Assembly: GCA_017473665.1 (NCBI GenBank)
Contig: JAFUKK010000018.1
Span: 1-5,689 of the forward strand
DNA: 5,689 bases
Reading direction: 5' to 3'
DNA from: Lachnospiraceae bacterium
GTDB lineage: Bacteria > Bacillota > Clostridia > Lachnospirales > Lachnospiraceae
Under the pieces are notes generated by a model, which saw only the letters and a program-made list of their open reading frames with translations, had not been told where the DNA came from and searched no databases. A program made the position numbers and the translations under genes. Shown here piece after piece: positions 1 through 5,220 of this stretch. How positions within the stretch are numbered: the stretch's first letter is position 1; every line of letters starts with the position of its first letter.

Positions 1-567
1 ATCGGCGTGGAGTCCTATACTGCAGGCAGCGGAGAATTTACCTTAAGCTTTGCGGCTACCCATGAAGGAGTATTGCCTTTGATGGATAATGGACATTATC
101 ATCCTACGGAAATGGTATCCGATAAGATACCGGCACTTTTGTGTTTTTATCCGGAGATTGCGTTGCATATTACCAGACCGGTCCGTTGGGACAGTGATCA
201 TGTGGTATTGTTTGATGATGAGACCAGAGAGATAGCCAAGGAAATCGTTAGATGTGACGGCCTTGACAGAGTATATATGGCGTTGGATTATTTTGATGCA
301 GGCATTAACCGTATCTCCGCCTGGGTAACGGGCTTTCGCAGCTGGCAGAAAGCATTACTGGCTGCGCTTTGCACACCCAATGAAAGACTGACTCAGCTGC
401 AGAATCAGGGGGATATGACCCGTCTGATGGTGGAACAGGAGGAACTGAAAATGTATCCCTTGGGAGCTGTATGGGAGGAGTATTTGAGACAATGTGGTGT
501 ACCGGCGGGTGCTGAGTGCCTGGGGGAGATTGAAACCTATGAAGCAGAGGTTTTGCTGAAAAGATAA
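1..567 (+). CDS. rhaA: L-rhamnose isomerase, C-terminal part (5' end outside window)
   Basis: This enzyme isomerises L-rhamnose to L-rhamnulose in the cytoplasm, the first step of rhamnose catabolism, using divalent metal ions such as Mn2+. The frame is open from base 1 (reading IGVESYTAGSGEF), so the gene enters from the left; the GTG at 7 is an internal valine, not the start. 188 codons are visible against about 419 in E. coli RhaA, so roughly the first 230 residues are missing. Counting from base 1, the metal-site pattern D29-N-G-H32, H56, then W-D64-S-D66 and D96 (in ALDYFDAGINRI) has the same spacing as the ligand residues of E. coli RhaA as I remember them (267, 270, 294, 302, 304, 334). 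Motifs HPTE, SDKI and RPVRWDSDHV are family hallmarks. The gene ends with TAA and is followed closely by rhaD, consistent with one operon. No damage is seen in the visible part. Identification is very secure. Confidence 0.97.
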   Translation: MGVESYTAGSGEFTLSFAATHEGVLPLMDNGHYHPTEMVSDKIPALLCFYPEIALHITRPVRWDSDHVVLFDDETREIAKEIVRCDGLDRVYMALDYFDAGINRISAWVTGFRSWQKALLAALCTPNERLTQLQNQGDMTRLMVEQEELKMYPLGAVWEEYLRQCGVPAGAECLGEIETYEAEVLLKR

Positions 568-590
568 GAGAAACAGAAGTGGAAAGGTAT

Positions 591-594
591 GGAG
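591..594 (+). promoter_or_regulatory. Ribosome binding site supporting the rhaD start at 601
   Basis: GGAG at 591-594 lies 6 nt before the ATG at 601, a normal spacing. The other purine-rich run, GGAAAGG at 581-587, is only 1 nt from the alternative ATG at 589, too close to work well for that start. This favours 601, though the upstream run could also assist 601 from 13 nt away. Confidence 0.5.
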
Positions 595-600
595 ATTGAA

Positions 601-1425
601 ATGAAGTTTTTAGAGGCTGAATTTGTACAGGGTTTTATCAGAATGGCAAATGATGGATGGGAGCAGGGCTGGCATGAGCGTAATGGTGGCAATCTGTCCT
701 ATCGTGTGAAACCCGAGGAAGTGGAATATGTGAAGGAAGAACTGGCAGCAGGGCAATGGCAGCCCATCGGTACCACTGTGCCGGGACTGGCCGGAGAGTA
801 TTTTCTGGTCACCGGTAGTGGCAAGTTTTTCCGTAATGTAATTATTAAACCGGAGGATTCCATATGTATGATTGAGCTGGATGAAAACGGAGAACAGTAC
901 CGTATAGTATGGGGGCTGATAAATGGAGGCAGACCCACATCAGAGCTGCCTTCTCATCTGATGAACCATGAAGTGAAAAAATTGGCCTCCGGTGGCAGTC
1001 ACAGAGTGATTTATCATGCTCATACCACTAACCTTATTGCACTGACTTTTGTACTGCCTTTAGAGGATGAGGTATTCACCAGAGAATTGTGGGAGATGGC
1101 TACGGAATGTCCTGTGGTATTTCCCTCCGGTATCGGTGTGGTACCCTGGATGGTACCCGGCGGCAGGGATATTGCAGTGGCTACCAGTGAGTTGATGAAG
1201 CAGTATGATGTGGCTGTTTGGGCTCATCACGGTATTTTTGTATCCGGAGAAGATTTTGATGTGACTTTCGGACTGGCTCATACCGTGGAAAAAGCTGCGG
1301 AGATACTGGTAAAGATGTTGTCCATGCAATCTACTAAGCGCCAGACAATTACTCCCGCTCAGTTTCGGGATTTGGCAGTGGATTTTAAGGTAATCTTGCC
1401 GGAACGTTTCCTTTATGAGAAGTAA
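601..1425 (+). CDS. rhaD: Rhamnulose-1-phosphate aldolase
   Basis: A class II (zinc-dependent) aldolase of the AraD/FucA family that cleaves L-rhamnulose 1-phosphate into dihydroxyacetone phosphate and L-lactaldehyde, the last sugar-specific step of rhamnose catabolism. Starting at 601 it is 274 residues, the same length as E. coli RhaD; an in-frame ATG at 589 would add four residues. The N-terminal FVQG and ERNGGNLS motifs, the phosphate-binding TGSGKFFRNV segment (about residues 71-80), TSELP with the catalytic-type Glu115, the zinc ligands His139 and His141 in HAHTTNLIALT, and His210 in WAHHGIF are all present. These match E. coli Glu117, His141, His143 and His212 with a constant offset of two. 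FTRELWE and VVPWMVPGG are further RhaD-specific blocks separating it from FucA or AraD. It lies 33 nt after rhaA and is followed by a strong terminator, so it is the last gene of the rha transcript. The kinase gene (rhaB) is not in view. Confidence 0.97.
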   Translation: MKFLEAEFVQGFIRMANDGWEQGWHERNGGNLSYRVKPEEVEYVKEELAAGQWQPIGTTVPGLAGEYFLVTGSGKFFRNVIIKPEDSICMIELDENGEQYRIVWGLINGGRPTSELPSHLMNHEVKKLASGGSHRVIYHAHTTNLIALTFVLPLEDEVFTRELWEMATECPVVFPSGIGVVPWMVPGGRDIAVATSELMKQYDVAVWAHHGIFVSGEDFDVTFGLAHTVEKAAEILVKMLSMQSTKRQTITPAQFRDLAVDFKVILPERFLYEK

Positions 1426-1482
1426 ATTGTGTATATTGTACAGAAAATACGACAAAACGATAGAAAAATAATGGCGAATAAT

Positions 1483-1521
1483 AAGGGTTTTCCGTGCTTT
1501 TTGGGCGGGAAACTCTTTTTT
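1483..1521 (+). terminator. Rho-independent terminator of the rhaAD operon
   Basis: The arm AAGGGTTTTCCGT (1483-1495) can pair with GCGGGAAACTCTT (1505-1517). This gives 13 pairs including three G-U type wobbles, around a 9-nt loop. The T-run 1516-1521 follows at the base of the stem. Stem plus oligo-T, 58 nt after the rhaD stop and just ahead of the next promoter, is the classic layout of an intrinsic terminator. Confidence 0.8.
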
Positions 1522-1538
1522 GTGTTGCAAAGGGAAAT

Positions 1539-1551
1539 GTTGTTTGACAAC
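1539..1551. repeat. Short inverted repeat overlapping the gltA -35 box
   Basis: GTTGT-TTG-ACAAC is a perfect 5-bp inverted repeat with a 3-nt centre, and it covers the TTGACA box (1544-1549). Its position is that of a repressor operator, but no regulator family is recognised. The TTGT/ACAA arms recall the Rex half-site, yet the 11-bp spacing is far shorter than the Rex operator. It could equally be chance. Confidence 0.25.
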
Positions 1552-1573
1552 TAATGCTTTCATGGAATAAAAT
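1544..1573 (+). promoter_or_regulatory. Sigma-A-type promoter of the citrate synthase gene
   Basis: A perfect -35 box TTGACA (1544-1549), an 18-nt spacer and a -10 box TAAAAT (1568-1573, five of six consensus bases). The expected transcript start near 1580 gives a leader of about 44 nt before the ATG at 1624. It lies directly downstream of the rha terminator, so citrate synthase is probably transcribed independently of rhamnose catabolism. Confidence 0.65.
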
Positions 1574-1610
1574 AGTAAAGTGGAAAATAGTTGAGAGAAG
1601 TGAAGCATAA

Positions 1611-1616
1611 AGGAGG
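1611..1616 (+). promoter_or_regulatory. Ribosome binding site of citrate synthase
   Basis: AGGAGG, a full match to the anti-Shine-Dalgarno core, stands 7 nt before the ATG at 1624. It fixes that start over the in-frame TTG at 1591, which lies upstream of this site. The intact promoter and RBS show that translation initiation signals have not decayed even though the coding frame is broken. Confidence 0.8.
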
Positions 1617-1623
1617 TCCGTAT

Positions 1624-2970
1624 ATGACAAAAAATGAAGCTTACTTAAATGAATATGCAGCCATGTGTCGAGAGGCTGACAAGGTAGACCTGACCTTATT
1701 CGATGAATATGGAGTAAAAAGAGGACTGAGAGATAAAAACGGTAATGGTGTATTGGCCGGTTTGACCAATATATCCCGTATTGAATCTTTTAAAATGGAA
1801 AATGGTGAAAAGGTGCCCTGTGATGGCAAACTTTGGTATCGGGGCTATGATTGTATTGAATTGGTAGAGGGCTTTAAGAATAAGCGTTATGGCTTTTAGG
1901 AGTTGTAATACTTACTATTATTTGGTACCTTACCTAACAGGGAGCAGTTGGAAGGGTTTGAGAAGATTTTGGGAGAAAGCCGTACCCTGCCCACCAATTT
2001 TACCCGGGATGTAGTGATGAAGGCGCCCAGCAGTGATATTATGAATTCTCTGGTGCGTAGCGTACTGACCCTGGCATCCTATGATAAGAATTGTATGGAC
2101 ACTTCTATTGAGAATGTACTGCGTCAGTGTATCGGCCTTATCGCAATATTTCCCATGCTGTCAGTATATGCATATCATGCATACAATCATTATGAGAATG
2201 ATGACAGTATGTATATCCACAGACCCCAGAAGAAACTATCCACTGCGGAAAATCTGTTGATGATGCTTCGTCCGGATAAAAAATACAGCGAACTGGAGGC
2301 AAAGGTACTGGATATAGCATTGGTATTACATATGGAGCATGGTGGCGGTAACAACTCCACCTTTACCACCAGGGTGGTGACTTCTTCAGGCTCCGATACT
2401 TATTCCGTAATGGCAGCAGCACTATCCTCCCTCAAAGGACCCAAGCATGGTGGTGCCAATATTAAGGTAGTGGAGATGATGCGGGATATTCAGAAGCATG
2501 TAAAGCATTGGGATGATGAAGCAGAAGTAAGAGCCTATCTAAAGAAGATATTGAATAAGGAGGCCTTTGATAAAAAGGGACTTATCTATGGAATGGGACA
2601 TGCGGTATATTCTCTGTCTGACCCCAGAGCCCAGGTATTTAAAGGCTTTGTACAGCAGTTGGCATCAGCTAAGGGGCGTGATAAGGACTTTGCATTATAT
2701 TCTATGATTGAGAGGATTGCACCTGAAGTAATTGCGGAGAAATCCCGTATATACAAGGGTGTCAGTGCAAATGTGGATTTCTACAGCGGATTTGTATATA
2801 GTATGTTGGAGATTCCGCTGGAAATGTATACGCCCATCTTTGCCATTGCGCGTATCGTAGGATGGAGTGCCCATCGTATTGAGGAATTGATAAACATGGA
2901 TAAGATTATCCGTCCTGCATATAAGAGTGTTATGGAAGAACAGGAGTATGTGGAAATAGAGGACAGATAA
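1624..2970 (+). pseudogene. gltA: Citrate synthase (Si-type), interrupted by two in-frame stop codons
   Basis: Citrate synthase condenses oxaloacetate and acetyl-CoA to citrate; in anaerobic Firmicutes it supplies 2-oxoglutarate and glutamate. The frame from ATG 1624 to TAA 2968 holds 448 codons, close to the usual ~450 of this long clostridial form. Two codons are stops: codon 92 (TAG, 1897) and codon 95 (TAA, 1906). The upstream piece reads 91 residues, to KNKRYGF. The same frame resumes immediately as YLLLFGTLPNREQLEGF, so no indel is involved; the neighbouring frames give no family similarity. Counting the stop codons as residues, the catalytic residues are all intact: His275 in KHGGANIKV, His326 in GMGHAVYSLSDPRA and Asp385 in NVDFYSGFVY. 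SSGSDTYS and IARIVGWSAHR are also conserved. No other lesion is seen, so the break looks recent or is a sequence error. As written it would give a 91-residue N-terminal peptide. A separate C-terminal protein could start only at weak sites (TTG 1948 with AGGGAG 3 nt before it, or ATG 2017). Confidence 0.9.
1897..1908 (+). other. Double nonsense lesion (TAG GAG TTG TAA) in gltA
   Basis: Four in-frame codons of which the first and fourth are stops. In relatives, as I remember them, this stretch follows RYGF with Glu-Glu and two small or aliphatic residues before YLLLFG, so TAG most simply derives from GAG by one G-to-T change. TAA is one substitution from TCA, GAA, CAA, AAA, TTA or a Tyr codon. 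The frame on both sides is unchanged. TAGGAG also resembles a Shine-Dalgarno core, but no NTG codon in the gltA frame lies within 5-10 nt after it, so it does not create an evident restart site. Confidence 0.85.
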
Positions 2971-2974
2971 ATGC

Positions 2975-2996
2975 AGTAACCGTTTTCTTACTTTTT
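2975..2996 (+). terminator. Weak possible terminator after gltA
   Basis: AGTAA (2975-2979) can pair with TTACT (2988-2992) across an 8-nt loop, followed by TTTT and a T-rich run. The stem is only 5 bp and mostly A-T, so it would be a poor terminator. Read-through from gltA into argC remains possible. Confidence 0.2.
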
Positions 2997-3003
2997 CTTA
3001 TTA

Positions 3004-3032
3004 TTGCATAAAATAAAAAAACAATGTATAAT
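3004..3032 (+). promoter_or_regulatory. Probable promoter of argC
   Basis: A perfect -10 box TATAAT (3027-3032) is preceded by a 17-nt spacer and a weak -35 TTGCAT (3004-3009, matching only the first three consensus bases). The predicted start near 3039 leaves a short leader carrying AGGAGAGG (3051-3058) before the ATG at 3065. A weak -35 with an ideal -10 would suit a regulated gene, but no complete ArgR box is visible. Confidence 0.55.
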
Positions 3033-3064
3033 CGTGGAAAACGTAGGAAAAGGAGAGGGATAAC

Positions 3065-4012
3065 ATGAAGACCAAGGTGTTTATCGACGGAAGTGAAGGA
3101 ACTACAGGATTGAGAATCTATGAGCGCTTCCAAAATCGTGATGATATAGAGATTTTACATATTAATCCGGAATTGAGAAAGGATCCGCAGGAGCGCAGGA
3201 AAATGATTAATGCTTCCGATATTACTTTCCTGTGTCTGCCGGATGAAGCATCCAAGGAATCTGTATCATTGGTAGAGAATGAAAATGTGGTTATTATCGA
3301 TGCTTCTACCGCACATCGTACAAAAGAGGGCTGGGCATATGGTTTTGCAGAACTTTCGGAGAATCATAGAGCAGCAATTAAGAACGGCAAAAGGATTGCA
3401 GTGCCCGGTTGTTATGCTACGGGATTTATTTCTTTGGTATATCCTCTGGTGGCAGGAGGGATACTTCCCAAGGATTATCCGGTTAGCAGTTTTGCACTTT
3501 CCGGATACAGCGGAGCCGGTAAGAAGACCATAGCAGTTTATGAGAGTGAAGACAGACCCAGGGAGCTTGGCTCAGGCAGGGAATATGCTCTGACCCAGCA
3601 GCACAAGCATCTGAAAGAGATGAAGGCTATTACCGGTATTGAGAGAACCCCTTTATTTTCTCCTATTATTGATGATTATTACAGTGGTATGGTAGTGTCC
3701 GTACCTTTGTATGCAGATATGCTGTCTAAGGAGATGACGCCGGAGACTTTGCTGGCGTATTATGCAGAGTACTACAAGGGACAGCGGTTTGTTCAGGTAA
3801 GTGCGGCGGATGATGAGGTAGCAGCAGGCGGATTCCTGGCGGGCAATGGTTTGTCCGGCTGGGATGGACTAAAAATCTATGTTACCGGTAATGAGGAGCG
3901 TATTGTGGTATCTGCCCAGTTTGATAACTTAGGCAAGGGCGCTTCCGGTGCAGCAATTCAATGTATGAATATTGTATTGGGCTGTGACGAGGCTAAGGGA
4001 CTGGATTTGTAA
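3065..4012 (+). CDS. argC: N-acetyl-gamma-glutamyl-phosphate reductase
   Basis: ArgC reduces N-acetyl-gamma-glutamyl phosphate to N-acetylglutamate semialdehyde with NADPH, the third step of arginine biosynthesis, in the cytoplasm. The 315-residue product fits the short (type 2, ~310 aa) ArgC class. The N-terminal dinucleotide-binding loop is DGSEGTTGLRIYER (residues 8-21). FLCLPDEAS (55-63) and IIDASTAHR (77-85) follow. The catalytic cysteine is Cys116 in VPGCYATG. SGYSGAGKK (146-154) lies in the substrate domain, His180 or His182 in QQHKHLKEM is the candidate general base, and FDNLGKGASGAAIQ (286-299) is the conserved C-terminal block. The start is supported by AGGAG at 3051-3055, 9 nt upstream. 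The gene is 94 nt after citrate synthase with its own promoter, and it faces degV. The usual arginine partners (argJ, argB, argD) are not adjacent on its downstream side. The coding sequence looks intact. Confidence 0.95.
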   Translation: MKTKVFIDGSEGTTGLRIYERFQNRDDIEILHINPELRKDPQERRKMINASDITFLCLPDEASKESVSLVENENVVIIDASTAHRTKEGWAYGFAELSENHRAAIKNGKRIAVPGCYATGFISLVYPLVAGGILPKDYPVSSFALSGYSGAGKKTIAVYESEDRPRELGSGREYALTQQHKHLKEMKAITGIERTPLFSPIIDDYYSGMVVSVPLYADMLSKEMTPETLLAYYAEYYKGQRFVQVSAADDEVAAGGFLAGNGLSGWDGLKIYVTGNEERIVVSAQFDNLGKGASGAAIQCMNIVLGCDEAKGLDL

Positions 4013-4047
4013 AATGCCATAGGTTATAGAGAAAATTGCAGAAATGA

Positions 4048-4089
4048 AAGAAAGGATGTGAGTCTCCGGAGGAGGTCACATCCTTTCTT
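4048..4089. terminator. Hairpin between convergent argC and degV, probable bidirectional terminator
   Basis: AAGAAAGGATGTGA (4048-4061) and TCACATCCTTTCTT (4076-4089) form a perfect 14-bp stem. The 14-nt loop can fold further through CTCC (4064-4067) and GGAG (4071-4074). It begins 36 nt after the argC stop and lies 49 nt beyond the degV stop on the other strand. Oligo-T tracts are modest in both directions (CTTTCTT on the plus strand, CTTTCTTTCATTTC on the minus strand), so the strong stem must do most of the work. Confidence 0.7.
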
Positions 4090-4137
4090 AATGGGGTATA
4101 ATGTTTGTATAGGTATATAGTAGTTCACAGCGGTGGA

Positions 4138-4983
4138 TTACTCGCTGTAAAAGAGAACACCCAGAGTGCCCGGTCCGCAGTGGCTGGAAATAACACCTCC
4201 TGCCCGGGTTACGTAAATATTTTCAAAATGATTTAAACTATTTAAATAGGCTTTGATGGGAGCGATGGTCTCCATATCGCAACCGGAATGGGTGATAAAT
4301 ACGCAGGAAGGGTCTGCATGCAATAACAAATCTTCCAACTCCTGTGTGTATTTCAGCAATACGGAATTTTGTTTGCCACGATATTTCTTACCCACCTTCA
4401 TGGTACCGTTTTCCACTACAATTTGAGGCTTCAGTTTCAGGGTATTGCCTAAAAGGGCAGTGGCAGCGCTGCATCGTCCGCCCCTGGCCAGATAGGTTAG
4501 GGTCTCCACTACAAAACTGGCTCTTACCTTGCCCCTGCGGTCTTCCAGCAGATGTACGATTTCTTTGGCAGTACGTCCCTGGCGGATTAATTGTGCGGCA
4601 TATAGTAACTGCAAACCGATACCGGTGGACAGGTTCATGGAATCTACCACATAGAGTTTAGGGTATTCCAGGTCTTCGGCCAATAGGCGCATTACATTGT
4701 TGGTGGTGCTCATCTGTTCGGAAATGCCGATAAAAATAATATCATCGCCGGCATCTATGTAGGGTTGCAAAAGTGCCTGGGCCTTTTCATAGGATACGGC
4801 GGCAGTTTTGGGTGTAGTGCGATTGGCATCAGCCCATTCATATATCTCATCCGGGGTAATTTCTTCCCCGTCAAAATAGCTCTTGTCTTCCATTACAATG
4901 TTCAGCGGGATTGTAATAATGCTATGTTGCTCCTTTAAGTCAGGAGATAAATCACAGGTGGAATCTGCCAGTAGTCGAATCAT
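4138..4983 (-). CDS. DegV family protein (fatty-acid-binding, FakB-like fold)
   Basis: DegV proteins bind a long-chain fatty acid. Characterised members (FakB) present it to the kinase FakA, which makes acyl phosphate for phospholipid synthesis; many paralogues have no assigned partner. From ATG 4983 the product is 281 residues, the normal family length, and AAGGAGGG (4989-4996, minus strand) lies 5 nt upstream. The frame stays open to a GTG at 5055, but that start has no RBS and would add a non-family leader. Visible motifs: LLADSTCDL (4-12), YFDGEEITPDE (36-46), PKTAAVS (58-64), GISEQMSTTNNV (86-97), VVDSMNLSTG (112-121), YLARGGR (164-170), LLGNTLKLKPQI (177-188) and SSHCGPGTLGVLFY (266-279). 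Thr60 and Ser92 fall where the carboxylate-binding Thr and Ser are expected. The segment after Ser92 (STTNNV) departs from the common SGTYQSA form, so ligand preference may differ. No fakA neighbour is in view. Confidence 0.93.
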   Translation of the reverse strand: MIRLLADSTCDLSPDLKEQHSIITIPLNIVMEDKSYFDGEEITPDEIYEWADANRTTPKTAAVSYEKAQALLQPYIDAGDDIIFIGISEQMSTTNNVMRLLAEDLEYPKLYVVDSMNLSTGIGLQLLYAAQLIRQGRTAKEIVHLLEDRRGKVRASFVVETLTYLARGGRCSAATALLGNTLKLKPQIVVENGTMKVGKKYRGKQNSVLLKYTQELEDLLLHADPSCVFITHSGCDMETIAPIKAYLNSLNHFENIYVTRAGGVISSHCGPGTLGVLFYSE

Positions 4984-4988
4984 GTTAG

Positions 4989-4996
4989 CCCTCCTT
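4989..4996 (-). promoter_or_regulatory. Ribosome binding site deciding the degV-family start
   Basis: AAGGAGGG on the minus strand, 5 nt before the ATG at 4983. It lies inside the longer reading frame that begins at 5055, which shows the extended frame is not the real start. Confidence 0.85.
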
Positions 4997-5045
4997 AATT
5001 CGTCGTCTGTTGATGTTCTCAACGGTATGTAAAAGCTATGTATAA

Positions 5046-5074
5046 AAAATACCACAAATCAAAATAATAGGCAA
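5046..5074 (-). promoter_or_regulatory. Possible promoter of the degV-family gene
   Basis: On the minus strand TTGCCT (5069-5074), a 17-nt spacer and TATTTT (5046-5051) make a partial sigma-A match. The surrounding DNA is very A/T-rich, so such matches arise easily by chance. Confidence 0.3.
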
Positions 5075-5138
5075 TAACGTCCAATTATTATAAAATTATA
5101 AAATATTCTTAATTCTGCTTAAAAGCGGTGGAATGATG

Positions 5139-5167
5139 TGGAAAAATAAGGCAAAAAATAATAAAAT
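5139..5167 (+). promoter_or_regulatory. Possible promoter of the Mbeg1-like gene
   Basis: TGGAAA (5139-5144, four of six -35 bases), a 17-nt spacer and TAAAAT (5162-5167, five of six -10 bases), about 50 nt before the ATG at 5221. The rest of the divergent spacer 4984-5220 shows only A/T-rich DNA and a tiny 5-bp hairpin at 5115-5128; I see no gene or riboswitch in it. Confidence 0.35.
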
Positions 5168-5220
5168 AGTACCGGAAGTGAAAGTAGTGTTGGGAGATGC
5201 ATTTGGGGCAGAGAGGACAT

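Noticed and set aside
1060..1608. 182-residue open frame on the minus strand across the end of rhaD and the following spacer
   Set aside because: It lies antisense to well-conserved rhaD and to the terminator and promoter, has no recognisable domain, and is a shadow of rhaD codon structure.
1897..1908. Genetic-code change, selenocysteine or pyrrolysine insertion explaining the gltA stops
   Set aside because: Two different stops (TAG and TAA) would both need recoding. TAA ends every complete gene in the window, no TGA is involved, and no family member is known to me with a special residue there.
1885..1950. Paired compensating frameshifts in gltA
   Set aside because: The flanking sequences RYGF and YLLLFGTLPNREQ are in the same frame and separated by the expected number of codons. 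The other two frames through the gap give no family-like residues.
3004..3032. ArgR operator over the argC promoter (TTGCATAAAAT)
   Set aside because: It resembles one half of an ARG box, but no matching second half is present at the expected distance in this A/T-rich stretch.
4097..4102. TATAAT on the plus strand after the argC terminator
   Set aside because: No -35 box lies at the right distance, and it would only drive antisense transcription of degV; likely chance.
4984..5055. 24-residue N-terminal extension of the DegV protein from a GTG at 5055
   Set aside because: The RBS at 4989-4996 lies inside it, and the family start MIRLLADSTCDL fits the ATG at 4983.
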